Source: WVYX01 sp039592335
GTDB lineage: Bacteria > Gemmatimonadota > Gemmatimonadetes > Gemmatimonadales > GWC2-71-9
Direction of reading: 5' to 3'
Assembly: GCA_039592335.1 (NCBI GenBank)
Contig: JBDHBX010000018.1
Location: 62,001 to 126,000 of the forward strand
Length of the DNA: 64,000 nucleotides
The notes below the pieces were generated by a model that saw only the letters and a list, made by a program, of their open reading frames with translations, was not told the DNA's origin and searched no databases. A program made the position numbers and the translations under genes. Shown here in pieces: positions 1 to 8,151 of this stretch. The stretch's first letter is position 1; each line of letters starts with the position of its first letter.

Positions 1-177
1 AAGCCCCTGCTCGTTCATGGCGTGGAGAATGCGGCGGTGCACCGGCTTGAGTCCGTCGCGCGCATCCGGGAGGGCGCGCTGGACGATGACGCTCATCGAG
101 TAGTCGATGAACGACTCCTTCATCTCGTCTTCGATGAGACGAGGCAGAATGCGTTCGCGCTGATTCGGGGCTGTCAT
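1..177 (-). CDS. gyrA: DNA gyrase subunit A, N-terminal fragment (runs off the window)
   Basis: The first 59 codons of GyrA on the minus strand, continuing past base 1. The translation begins MTAPNQRERILPRLIEDEMK and continues with FIDYSMSVIVQRALPDARDG and LKPVHRRIL, the conserved start of GyrA/ParC winged-helix subunits. This part packs against the ATPase subunit; the catalytic Tyr lies outside the window. GyrA cuts and rejoins DNA with GyrB to introduce negative supercoils. ParC cannot be fully excluded from the N-terminus alone. The ATG is at 175-177, and a good sigma70-type promoter lies about 60 bases upstream at 237-265. Confidence 0.93.
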   Translation of the reverse strand, partial: MTAPNQRERILPRLIEDEMKESFIDYSMSVIVQRALPDARDGLKPVHRRILHAMNEQGL

Positions 178-236
178 GATGTCCTGTGCTGGGATACGAA
201 AACGGGGCCGCAGGCGACCCCGGAAGAGGTCCTAGC

Positions 237-265
237 AATATACCGAATCCGGGAGGCGAAATCAA
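237..265 (-). promoter_or_regulatory. sigma70-type promoter for gyrA
   Basis: On the minus strand a TTGATT -35 (260-265) and a TATATT -10 (237-242) are separated by exactly 17 bases. They stand out in GC-rich DNA and are correctly oriented toward the gyrA ATG at 177. Confidence 0.6.
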
Positions 266-298
266 CGCCGGCTCAGAACGTTAAACCCTTGTCCCACA

Positions 299-349
299 AC
301 ACCTTAGACGATGGCGCAACGCTCCCGTGCCAACGCGCATCTAAGGTGT
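299..349. repeat. 10-bp perfect inverted repeat in the gyrA upstream region
   Basis: ACACCTTAGA at 299-308 and its exact complement TCTAAGGTGT at 340-349 flank 31 bases. The repeat lies just upstream of the gyrA promoter and of the small plus-strand ORF at 422. It could be an operator or a weak hairpin; there is no T-run to argue for a terminator. The rest of 178-421 shows only the gyrA promoter. Confidence 0.4.
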
Positions 350-421
350 ATGAGGGGAGCGGATTGGGACATGCGAATCCCGGGCTTCCGCCCTGCGTAG
401 TGATGTATGAAGGAGGGAGCG

Positions 422-655
422 ATGGCACAGGCAGCTGCAATATCACGCTGGGGGATCACCGGAGCGCGCTCGGTCCTGCCGGCACGGGCCGTCCGGGAGC
501 GGTGGGTGCCCTGCGGAGCCAGGACGGTGCGGACGCGGCGAGGCATGGCCCTGTTCGATGAGGATGGACGGTTCGTCGGAAGGGTCGATGGGCCCACGGG
601 CGCGCCGGCGTTCGGGCCGGGCGCCCGATCAATGCTGCTGCGGCGCTGGGAGTGA
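422..655 (+). CDS. small Arg-rich hypothetical protein
   Basis: A 77-residue ORF that I do not recognise. Its ATG is preceded by a strong AGGAGG Shine-Dalgarno (411-416) with 5-base spacing, the main reason to believe it is expressed. An in-frame ATG at 407 lacks such a site. The C-terminal half (LFDEDGRFVGRVDGP, then AFGPGARSMLLRR) reads like one beta-propeller strand pair, as in 6-bladed propeller lipoproteins, so it may be a remnant of a larger gene. It has no signal peptide or membrane segment and is convergent with the oxidoreductase that ends at 688. Confidence 0.4.
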   Translation: MAQAAAISRWGITGARSVLPARAVRERWVPCGARTVRTRRGMALFDEDGRFVGRVDGPTGAPAFGPGARSMLLRRWE

Positions 656-687
656 GACCGACCGTCACCCCGGCGCCATTTCACATT

Positions 688-1737
688 TCAGGGTAACTCC
701 ACCACAATCTTCCCCATCTGTCCACCCTGCTCCAACCGGTGCATTGCGTCCACAGCCTCATCCAATGGGAACGTCGAGTCGATCAGCGGCCGCAGCTTGC
801 CCTGACCGAGCAGACGGACGACCTGTTGGTAGTCCGCTCGACTCCCCATCGTGGATCCCATGACCGTCCACTGGTGCCAGAAGAGGCGACGCACGTCGAT
901 CGAAGCGCTGGGCCCAGTGGTTGCGCCACAGGTAACGAGCCGCCCGCCCCGCCCGAGCACGCGGAGAGACTGCTCCCAGGTCGCCTCGCCCACGTTCTCC
1001 ACCACTACGTCCACTCCGCGCTTCCCAGTGAGTGCACGCACCTCGGTCACGACGTTTTGGGAGGAATGGTTCACGGTGGCGTCCGCGCCCAGCTCCCGAG
1101 CGCCGGCGAGCTTCTGGTCGCTGGACGACGTCGCGATCACGTACGCCCCCGCCAGCTTAGCAATGCGGAGGGCCGTCGAGGACACCCCACCACCGATCCC
1201 CCAGATGAGCACGCGCTCCCCGGCGCGGAGCTGCGCCCGCGTCATGAGCATGCGCCACGCGGTGAGCGACACGAGGGAGAAGGCGGCAGCTTCGGCCCAG
1301 GTGAGCTCCCCGTCCGGGGGGGTGGGCACCAGCGCGAGATTCTGCTGCGGCACCACGACGTACTCGGCGAGCGTCCCGGGCAGATGCTCACCCAGGAGCC
1401 CGTACTCCTCACACAGCGAGTGCTCGCCTGCGAGGCAGTATTCGCAGCGGTAACAGGAGATCCCGGGATTGAACATGACGCGGTCGCCCGGTTCGAATCC
1501 ACGGACCTCGGACCCGACCGCCTCGACCTCCCCTGCGCCGTCGGCTCCCACGACATGGGGAAACGTCAGGGAGAGGCCGGGAAGCCCCCGCACCGTCCAC
1601 AGGTCCAGGTGGTTGAGGGCCGCGGCCCGGAGCCGGATGAGCACCCCGTGGTCACTCCGGACCTCCGGCCGGGGGACGTCGGCCACCTCGAGCTGCGACA
1701 GATCTCCGTGCCCCCGCAAGACGAGTGCTTTCATCAT
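688..1737 (-). CDS. zinc-containing alcohol dehydrogenase / quinone oxidoreductase family protein
   Basis: A 349-residue medium-chain dehydrogenase/reductase. The N-terminal GroES-like catalytic domain carries GADGAGEVEAVG and a four-Cys structural-zinc loop (CYRCEYCLAGEHSLC, around residues 95-110). The Rossmann half carries VLIWGIGGGVSSTALRIAKL and the cofactor region following it. The family uses NADPH or NADH to reduce quinones, enones or aldehydes; the substrate cannot be read from sequence. Two adjacent ATGs (1737 and 1734) are both possible starts next to a GAGG site. It is monocistronic and likely cytoplasmic. Confidence 0.85.
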   Translation of the reverse strand: MMKALVLRGHGDLSQLEVADVPRPEVRSDHGVLIRLRAAALNHLDLWTVRGLPGLSLTFPHVVGADGAGEVEAVGSEVRGFEPGDRVMFNPGISCYRCEYCLAGEHSLCEEYGLLGEHLPGTLAEYVVVPQQNLALVPTPPDGELTWAEAAAFSLVSLTAWRMLMTRAQLRAGERVLIWGIGGGVSSTALRIAKLAGAYVIATSSSDQKLAGARELGADATVNHSSQNVVTEVRALTGKRGVDVVVENVGEATWEQSLRVLGRGGRLVTCGATTGPSASIDVRRLFWHQWTVMGSTMGSRADYQQVVRLLGQGKLRPLIDSTFPLDEAVDAMHRLEQGGQMGKIVVELP

Positions 1738-1782
1738 CCTCGTGGGTTGTGGGAGCCGGGCGGTGCGAAGCCGCCCGCCAGC

Positions 1783-3990
1783 TCAGCGTCGGAACGCCGG
1801 GGTGAACTGCAGCTCCCGCTCCGAGACCCGGGACACCTCGACCGGCGCGCCCTCGCCGACGGGCAGCAGGACCAGCCGCTGGGCCCCCGTTGTCTCACCG
1901 GGAATCCCCACGATCGCCGCCAGCAGGACGCCGGCAGGCGAGACCGCAAACTGCACGACCGCGTACTGCGGCCCGGTGAGTGAGGTGGCCTCACCCGAGG
2001 CCCCGACCGCGACCACCGTACGGTTCGTGATCCGGCCGCGCCGCTCCTCCCTCACGAACGCGATGACCGTGTCGCTCATCCAGGCGGGAACCGACTCGTT
2101 GACCGCTGTCGACGTGAAGCTCTGCTGGTCCGAGCCGTCTATGCCCATCACGAAGATGTCGTAGTTGCCGGCCCGCGCAGAGGCGAAGGCGATCCGCCTG
2201 CCGTCGGGCGACACCGCCGGCATGAGATTCACACCCTCGCCCGCCGTGAGTTGCCGCTGGCCGGAGCCGTCGGCGTTCATGATCCAGATGTGCATCCCGC
2301 CGGCCGCGCCGGACGTGTACACGATCTGCCGTCCGTCGGGGGTCCAGCTGGGCCTACCCTCTGTCGCGGGCGAGTCGGTGAGCCGCTCGAGGTTACCTCC
2401 GTCGGCATCCATCAGGTACACCTCGAAGTTCCCCGCCCGATTGCTCACGAACGCGATGCGCGAGCCATCGGGCGAGTACGCCGGAGAGAAGTCGTCTCCC
2501 GGCCCCTCGGTGATCTGATGGAGCTGGTCCGGCGCGTCTCGATCGAGGCCATACAGATCACCCGTGCCCGCCCGATTGGACGAGAACACGATCTCCCCCT
2601 GGATGAACACAGCTGCCGTATCGGAGACGCCCCAGGGCGTGTTGGCCACGATGTCCGCGCGTCCGATGCCCGTGCCGGTCACGTGGCCGTCGGCGTTCAC
2701 GCGGGCCACCTCGGGGTTCGAGGAGCTCCAGGACACGCCGCTGGCCTGCGCCAGGGGCCGGCCGAGATCGTCGGCGAACCGCGCAATGAGCGTACGCTCG
2801 TCGCCGAGTCCCATTCCGAGCCGGTCGGCTTCTAGCACGAGGCCGGCGGCGACCACGTTGAGCGTCCAGGTCTTCTCCAGCCCACCCGGTGCCCGCACCG
2901 TGAGGCTGGTCATCCCGATGCCCTTCCCGATCGCTGCGGTGTCGACGATGGAGTAGGTCGCGATCGAGGTATCACCGACGAGCCAAATGAGGGGCGCCTG
3001 GGGCACCGGCGTGTCATCGACCGCGAGCGCAGTAGCCTTGAAGGCGATCGGCCCGCCGAGCGGCACGACGATCGTGTCGCCGGGCGGCGACAGGACCGAC
3101 AGCCCTTCCACCTCCCGGTGGACGGTGACGGGCAACCGGTGCTCTTGCCCGAACCCGACGACCACCAGTTCAGCCTGTCCACCGGCGATGGCTGTGACCA
3201 CCCCAAGCGGCGTCACCGTGGCGACGTTCCGGTTGGTAGACCCCCACTGCAAAGCGCGTGGCGGGACCGCCCGGTTACCCTGGGAGGGTACGATTGCCCG
3301 GACGGTGTCCGACAACGCGGGAGAGAGCGAGACCACGGGCAACGCGAAGCTCCACTCAGCCTGTCCCACCTGCACCTGCACCCGGCGCGTGAGACCCGAG
3401 TTCGTACTCGCCTCGACGAGTCCCGTGCCGTCGGAGAGGCCCACGACACGCCCGCTCCCATCGACCGTCGCCACCTCGGGACGGAACGAGCGCCACTGCA
3501 CCGCCTCCGGAGCGGCCGGGGAGCCGTCGTCCTTGAGGAAGATGAGCCGCAGCTGGAGATCTTCCGTGGGGAAGAGGAACACTCGGGTGGGCTCGACCTG
3601 CAGGATGGTCGCCTTGCCCGTGCCCGCCGGACCGGCCAGCGCGCCGCCCCCCACCGCCACCTGGAGGCTCGCCGTCCGGCCACCGGCCCGCACCTCGACG
3701 GAGGCGCTTCCCGGCGTCACGCCAATGACGTAGGCGACGCCCGGGAGCCCAGGCTCCTCCTCGATCATCGCGACTCCGACGTTGGAGCTCGTCCACTGGA
3801 ACGAGACCGAGGCGATATCGCCGTCGCGGTCGTACGCCGTGGCGAGCACCTCCTTGCGCTCTCCCACGACCACGCTGAGGGTCTGTGGGGTCACCTCCAG
3901 GTCGGCCACGGCCTGCGCGACGGCCGACGGCGGCCGAACCACCGCAAGACCGGCCAGGAGCATCACGACGACCGCTACGCATCGCACCAT
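1783..3990 (-). CDS. secreted Ig-like (BIG2) and PD40 beta-propeller protein
   Basis: A 735-residue exported protein. The start at ATG 3990 gives a signal peptide (MVRCVAVVVMLLAGLAVV, cleavage near SAVAQA); a GTG at 4002 is also in frame. Residues of about 35-460 form several bacterial Ig-like domains with the repeating pattern WxSSNxxVAxV...G.VTG..G.A.I. Residues of about 470-650 carry WD40-like PD40 repeats (SPDGSRIAFVSNRAG, TPDGRQIVYTSGAAG, SPDGRRIAFASARAG), as in TolB-type propellers. Such proteins are usually surface or periplasmic binding scaffolds; no catalytic motif is visible. Exact ligand unknown. Confidence 0.85.
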   Translation of the reverse strand: MVRCVAVVVMLLAGLAVVRPPSAVAQAVADLEVTPQTLSVVVGERKEVLATAYDRDGDIASVSFQWTSSNVGVAMIEEEPGLPGVAYVIGVTPGSASVEVRAGGRTASLQVAVGGGALAGPAGTGKATILQVEPTRVFLFPTEDLQLRLIFLKDDGSPAAPEAVQWRSFRPEVATVDGSGRVVGLSDGTGLVEASTNSGLTRRVQVQVGQAEWSFALPVVSLSPALSDTVRAIVPSQGNRAVPPRALQWGSTNRNVATVTPLGVVTAIAGGQAELVVVGFGQEHRLPVTVHREVEGLSVLSPPGDTIVVPLGGPIAFKATALAVDDTPVPQAPLIWLVGDTSIATYSIVDTAAIGKGIGMTSLTVRAPGGLEKTWTLNVVAAGLVLEADRLGMGLGDERTLIARFADDLGRPLAQASGVSWSSSNPEVARVNADGHVTGTGIGRADIVANTPWGVSDTAAVFIQGEIVFSSNRAGTGDLYGLDRDAPDQLHQITEGPGDDFSPAYSPDGSRIAFVSNRAGNFEVYLMDADGGNLERLTDSPATEGRPSWTPDGRQIVYTSGAAGGMHIWIMNADGSGQRQLTAGEGVNLMPAVSPDGRRIAFASARAGNYDIFVMGIDGSDQQSFTSTAVNESVPAWMSDTVIAFVREERRGRITNRTVVAVGASGEATSLTGPQYAVVQFAVSPAGVLLAAIVGIPGETTGAQRLVLLPVGEGAPVEVSRVSERELQFTPAFRR

Positions 3991-4198
3991 GGGCTCAGCC
4001 ACCCCTCAAATGCCCGTAAATCACGACAAGAGTAGGAGATATGCAGCCAACGTAAGCCGCGCTCCCGAGCAGTGTCAAGCCGAAAAATCACGCCACAAGC
4101 GTGACCTCGCTCCCGCTTCGTCTCGAGGGCTCTTGCGCATCCCCCAATAGGGGCAGAGAATAGACCTTCATACGCCATCTACGTGGAGGGAGTGCCTC

Positions 4199-4594
4199 AT
4201 GACCACCATCGAGAACTCCGGCAGCGGGTTCGGCGGCGGCGGCCCGGGCATGTGGGACCCGATGCCGCTGGTACCGCCTGTCCGGCCACCCTCGGAGCCA
4301 AAGCAGGACGAGCTCATCTGGTCCCGGCCGGAGCCGGCTGCCCCAGCTGCAGAGGAAGCCCCCAAGCCTGCCGCGAAGAAGCCGGCTCCCAAGAAGCCGG
4401 CCAAGAAGAAGGCGGCGAGGAAGAGGCCCGCCAAGAAGAAAGCGGTGAAGAGGAAGGCGAAGAAGAAGGCCAAGAAGAAGAAAGCGGTGAAGAAGAAGAA
4501 GCGCGCCACCAAGAAGCGGCCCAAGAAGAAGGCGAAGAAGCGGGCCACCAAGAAGCGGGCGAAGAAGAAGGCCGGCCGGAAGAAGAAGCGCTAG
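4199..4594 (+). CDS. lysine-rich histone H1-like protein
   Basis: 131 residues. The N-terminal 45 are a Gly/Pro/Trp-containing head (WDPMPLVPPVRPP, then DELIWSRPEP). From about residue 50 to the end the sequence is almost only Lys, Ala, Arg and Pro, with AAKKP/PKKPAKKK-type repeats resembling the C-terminal tails of eukaryotic H1, chlamydial Hc1/Hc2 and some bacterial HU variants. It probably binds DNA or RNA non-specifically by charge. A GGAGGGAG site (4185-4192) supports the ATG at 4199. The reverse strand is also open (Phe/Leu-rich) but is a composition shadow. Monocistronic. Confidence 0.72.
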   Translation: MTTIENSGSGFGGGGPGMWDPMPLVPPVRPPSEPKQDELIWSRPEPAAPAAEEAPKPAAKKPAPKKPAKKKAARKRPAKKKAVKRKAKKKAKKKKAVKKKKRATKKRPKKKAKKRATKKRAKKKAGRKKKR

Positions 4595-4600
4595 CTCGCT

Positions 4601-4849
4601 TTACCGGCCTGCTTGCGCGGGATCCAGCCGCGCCAACACGTGGGCGCAGTTGATCAGGGCGATGTGGATCAACCCCTGTGGGAAGTTCCCCAGGAGCTTC
4701 CCGGTCGCCGGGTCAATCTCCTCGGAGTACAGCCCCACGTGATTGGCGCGGCTGAGCATTCCCTCGAACTGGCTCAAACCGGCCTCGTAATCCCCAACCG
4801 TGGCCAGCGCCTGCGCCAGCCGCTTAGGACCCTTGCGGTACTCGCACTC
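4601..4849 (-). pseudogene. C-terminal remnant of a GH15 (glucoamylase/trehalase-like) hydrolase
   Basis: Read on the minus strand, this stretch ends in TAA at 4601-4603 and encodes about 80 residues, including GLYSEEIDPATGKLLGNFPQ followed by GLIHIALINCAHVLARLD. This is the characteristic C-terminus of glycoside hydrolase family 15 proteins (SEEIDP...LGNFPQAF.H..LIN). No start codon, signal or catalytic domain precedes it: homology stops near 4850, where a different remnant on the other strand begins. It is therefore a truncated relic, not a gene. Confidence 0.75.
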
Positions 4850-4851
4850 GT

Positions 4852-5052
4852 GCTGACGGGCTGCCTCAGCGGGACTCCCTCCGGTTCGAGGGCGTGGCGG
4901 CCCGCTCCCTAGGGAGCGACCATGTGTTGGCTACAGCCCGGTTCGTGCTGTTCCGTGGCGATTCGGTGGCAGCCAGCGGGCCGTTCACACTGGCACTCAA
5001 GCGAAGTGGGAGCGAGTGGAAGATCATCCATGACCACACGTCGACGGATTAG
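4852..5052 (+). pseudogene. C-terminal remnant of a SnoaL/DUF4440-like protein
   Basis: An open frame without a plausible start ends in TAG at 5050-5052. Its tail reads VLATARFVLFRGDSVAASGP, FTLALKRSGSEWKIIHDHTS, the typical last two beta-strands of SnoaL-like/DUF4440 (NTF2-fold) proteins, with the W+I+HDH signature. The N-terminal half of the fold is missing. It abuts the GH15 remnant head to head at about 4850, as if one deletion removed the 5' ends of two divergent genes together with their promoters. Confidence 0.65.
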
Positions 5053-5142
5053 CACGGGGAACCGGGAACGGGGAGCGGAGAACGGTCCACTCCGACCTCC
5101 TTCCCGTTCCCGGTTCCCCGTTCCCCGTTCCCCCGTGCTCAG
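5051..5142. repeat. large GC-rich inverted repeat of GGGAACGGGGAACC-type units
   Basis: The left arm (5051-5078, AGCACGGGGAACCGGGAACG and on) is complementary to the right arm (about 5102-5142), which carries one extra 12-base unit. The arms are built from iterated (G)GGGAAC / GTTCCCC motifs. Transcribed, it would form a long stable hairpin, a possible terminator for the upstream remnant or a dispersed repeat element. The right arm overlaps the proposed GTG start of the next gene. Confidence 0.7.
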
Positions 5143-6481
5143 ATGCCTGGCGCTAGTGCTTTCACTGGTGATCGTGGGCTGCAACCCCGGCACCGGTAAG
5201 GTGGCGTACGTTGGCGCGGCACTCTATGACGGCACCGGCACGCCGCTCGTCCTGGATGCGGTGATCATCGTGTCGGAGGGGCACATCGAGGAGATAGGAC
5301 CACCCGACGTCGTCTCGGTGCCTCGGGGCGCACGGGAAGTCCGGGTGGACGGAAAGTGGATCATCCCGGGCCTGATCGACGCCCACGTTCATGCCGAGCC
5401 GTGGACGCTCAGCCGGTTCCTCGCCTACGGCGTCACCAGCATTCGCGACGTCGGGGGCAATCAGAACGCCGTGGTGGCGCTGCGCGACGAAACCTCGCTC
5501 GGCGCTACTCCCGCACCGCGCATGTACATCTCCGGTGCATGGATTGACGGAGCGCCGGCCCAGTGGGACGACGCCACCGAGGTGCGGACGCCAACCGAGG
5601 CACGGCGGGCCATCGACCAACTCCTGCTGATCGATGCCTCCCAGGCGAAGGTCTACACCAAGGTCACGCGGCGCCTGTTGCGACCGCTGATGGACGAGGC
5701 GCAGACGCTCAACCTGCCGGTGACGGCGCACCTCGGAAAACTGGACGCCGTGAGCGCTGTGAACCTGGGGGTGTGCTGCCTGGAGCACATGAGTGGTGTC
5801 GTGGCGTCGGCGTCGCGCGACGCGGCCCGGTTCGCCCGGGCGCACGACAATTTCTTCGCTGGCTGGAACCTGGAGGAGCGTACCTGGGGCCGGCTCGACT
5901 CCGCGTCGCTGCATCGTACGGCGCGACTGTTGGTGGAGCCGGGTGCCAGCATCATTCCCACCCTCGCGCTCCACCAGGCGTGGAGTCGCCTCACCGACCG
6001 CTCCTACATCACCCAACTCGACCTGTCCGGCGTGCCCGATTCCATCCAGCAGGCATGGAACATCCGTGACCTGATCCGGCGCGCCGGGATTCGCTCCGAA
6101 GATTTTTCCGCATTCCGCCGCTCGCGCGGCGTGCAGGACCGCTTCGTGCGTCTGTTCCACGGCGAAGGGGGACTCGTGGCAGCCGGCACCGACGCCCCCA
6201 ACCAGCTACTGGCGCCCGGGGCCAGCCTGCACGACGAGATGGCAATGCTGGTCGACGCGGGCCTGTCGCCGCGGGAAGCGTTGATGGCCGCCACGGTGAA
6301 CGTCGCCCGGCTCCTCGAGGTCGACACCATCGGCGTGCTGCAACCCGGCGCCGTGGCCGACTTCCTGGTCCTGAACGGCAACCCGCTCGAGGACATCTCG
6401 AACACCCGTGAGATCTTCATGGTCGTGTTCAAGGGCACCGACTACCGACCCGAGGACTTCAAGGAGAGATGGCAGCCATGA
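5135..6481 (+). CDS. amidohydrolase-family lipoprotein
   Basis: 448 residues from GTG 5135, the start that gives a clean lipoprotein signal (VLRCLALVLSLVIVGC). An ATG at 5030 would force translation through the inverted repeat and is less likely. It is an imidazolonepropionase-like amidohydrolase: beta-sandwich strand ...VDGKWIIPGLIDAHVHAEPW with the metal-binding HxH, HLGK and EHMSG metal ligands, AAGTDAPN with the catalytic Asp, and the C-terminal sandwich strand LQPGAVADFLVLNGNPLEDI. It probably hydrolyses a cyclic amide or peptide-like substrate at the cell envelope. Its stop overlaps the next amidohydrolase by 4 bases (ATGA), so the two are co-translated. No clear Shine-Dalgarno precedes the GTG. 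Confidence 0.82.
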   Translation: MLRCLALVLSLVIVGCNPGTGKVAYVGAALYDGTGTPLVLDAVIIVSEGHIEEIGPPDVVSVPRGAREVRVDGKWIIPGLIDAHVHAEPWTLSRFLAYGVTSIRDVGGNQNAVVALRDETSLGATPAPRMYISGAWIDGAPAQWDDATEVRTPTEARRAIDQLLLIDASQAKVYTKVTRRLLRPLMDEAQTLNLPVTAHLGKLDAVSAVNLGVCCLEHMSGVVASASRDAARFARAHDNFFAGWNLEERTWGRLDSASLHRTARLLVEPGASIIPTLALHQAWSRLTDRSYITQLDLSGVPDSIQQAWNIRDLIRRAGIRSEDFSAFRRSRGVQDRFVRLFHGEGGLVAAGTDAPNQLLAPGASLHDEMAMLVDAGLSPREALMAATVNVARLLEVDTIGVLQPGAVADFLVLNGNPLEDISNTREIFMVVFKGTDYRPEDFKERWQP

Positions 6482-8151
6482 GACATGCCGTAGCACTGCT
6501 CGCAGCTGCCGCCTTGGCCGCCTGCCTGCCGGGTGACCGCTACGACGTCGTCATCAGGAACGGCTCGATCATCGACGGGACCGGGAATCCCCGATTCCAG
6601 GGTGACATCGCGGTGAAGGACGGCCACATCGCCGCCGTAGGACGGCTCGGTGAGGTCCGGGCACGGCGCTCAATCGACGCTGCCGGCCTGGTGGTGGCGC
6701 CCGGATTCATCGACATGCTCGGCTGGTCCGACCTCAAGGTTCTGGCCGACGGACGGGCCGCCAGCAAGATCACCCAAGGGATCACCACCGAGGTGACCGG
6801 CGAAGGCTCCTCCGTGGCACCGCAGACCGAGGCGACGATCGCCGACGACGCGGAATACCACGCCTCGCTCGGCATCACGGTGGATTGGTGGGACCTCGAC
6901 GGGTACTTCCGGCGGCTGGAGGTGTCGGGCTCGACCATCAACATCGCGTCGTTCGTGGGTGCCACCCAGGTGCGCATGGTGGTGCTGGGCAACGCGGACC
7001 GCGCGCCGACGCCCGAGGAACTCGCGCGCATGGCGACCCTGGTGGACAGCGCCATGATGCAGGGCGCCCTGGGCGTGTCCACGTCCCTCGTGTACGCGCC
7101 CGCGTTCTACGCCTCGACCGATGAGCTCGTCGCCCTGGCGCGGGCGGCCGGCCGGCACGGCGGCGTGTACGCCACGCACCTGCGTGACGAGGGACTGCGC
7201 ATCGACGCCGCCATCGAGGAGGCTCTCGAGGTCGGCCGCGCCGCGAGCATCCCCGTCGAGATCTGGCACCTCAAGCGGGCGGGGAGCCCCAACTGGGGAG
7301 ACATGCCACGTGTGCTGGCGAAGCTGGACTCGGCGCGGGCCGCCGGCATCGACGTGACCGCCAATCTCTACCCGTACGTCGCGTCGGCCACCTCGCTCGA
7401 CGCCAGCATTCCCCAGTGGGCGCACGAGGGCGGCGACTCGGTGATGATCGAGCGGCTCCGGGATCCCGTGGAGCGGGCGCGGATTCGCTCCGACATCCTG
7501 AACCCCTCGAGCGACGCCGAGAGCTTCTACCGCGGGGCGGGCGGAGCCGCGGGCGTGATGGTCGCCGGCGTGCTCGCGGATTCGCTGCGCTACCTCGAGG
7601 GACGAACCGTGGCACACATCGCCGCGGATTGGGGAGTGGATCCGTTGGACGCCCTCTTCGACATCGTCACCAAGGACAACGGCAACACCGACGCGATCTA
7701 CTTCTCGATGAACGAGTCGGACGTGCGCGACGCCGTGGGGCACTGGTGGACTTCGTTCTGCACCGACTACGGCGCGGTGGCTACCGACGGCATCCTGTCG
7801 CGGGATCGCGTGCACCCCCGGGTGTACGGTAGCTTCACCCGTATCCTGGGGCGGTACGTACGGCAGCACGGGGTGCTGTCGCTCGAGTCTGCGATCCGCA
7901 AGATGACATCGCTTCCCGCACAGCGCGTGGGCCTCAACGACCGCGGGATCCTGCGCCCGGGCATGGCGGCCGACGTGGTGGTGTTCGATCCGAACACCAT
8001 CCTCGATCGGGCCACCTTCGAGGACCCACACCAGTACTCCGACGGCATGCGATACGTGTTGGTGAATGGGGAGCTGGTGCTGGACGACGGCACGATCACC
8101 GACCGGAGGCCAGGCAGGGGGCTGCGTGGACCCGGCTGGCGGGGAGAGTAG
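6478..8151 (+). CDS. N-acyl-D-amino-acid deacylase family lipoprotein
   Basis: 557 residues. The ATG at 6478 overlaps the previous stop (ATGA) and has AGGAG about 10 bases upstream; an ATG at 6469 adds three residues. MRHAVALLAAAALAAC is a lipoprotein signal with Cys after LAA. The body is a D-aminoacylase-type amidohydrolase: DVVIRNGSIIDGTGNPRFQG, APGFIDMLGWSD (the usual HxH is changed to a GWSD form, as in other members), EVTGEG, ATHLRDEG, HLKRAG, ATDG near the C-terminus and the LRPGMAADVVVFDP strand. Likely removes acyl groups from D-amino acids or dipeptides from peptidoglycan or the environment; substrate unproven. Confidence 0.82.
   Translation: MRHAVALLAAAALAACLPGDRYDVVIRNGSIIDGTGNPRFQGDIAVKDGHIAAVGRLGEVRARRSIDAAGLVVAPGFIDMLGWSDLKVLADGRAASKITQGITTEVTGEGSSVAPQTEATIADDAEYHASLGITVDWWDLDGYFRRLEVSGSTINIASFVGATQVRMVVLGNADRAPTPEELARMATLVDSAMMQGALGVSTSLVYAPAFYASTDELVALARAAGRHGGVYATHLRDEGLRIDAAIEEALEVGRAASIPVEIWHLKRAGSPNWGDMPRVLAKLDSARAAGIDVTANLYPYVASATSLDASIPQWAHEGGDSVMIERLRDPVERARIRSDILNPSSDAESFYRGAGGAAGVMVAGVLADSLRYLEGRTVAHIAADWGVDPLDALFDIVTKDNGNTDAIYFSMNESDVRDAVGHWWTSFCTDYGAVATDGILSRDRVHPRVYGSFTRILGRYVRQHGVLSLESAIRKMTSLPAQRVGLNDRGILRPGMAADVVVFDPNTILDRATFEDPHQYSDGMRYVLVNGELVLDDGTITDRRPGRGLRGPGWRGE

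Noticed and set aside
4168..4551. 127-residue Phe-rich ORF opposite the lysine-rich gene
   Set aside because: Complement of Lys codons gives Phe/Leu runs; it has no ribosome site and no known motif.
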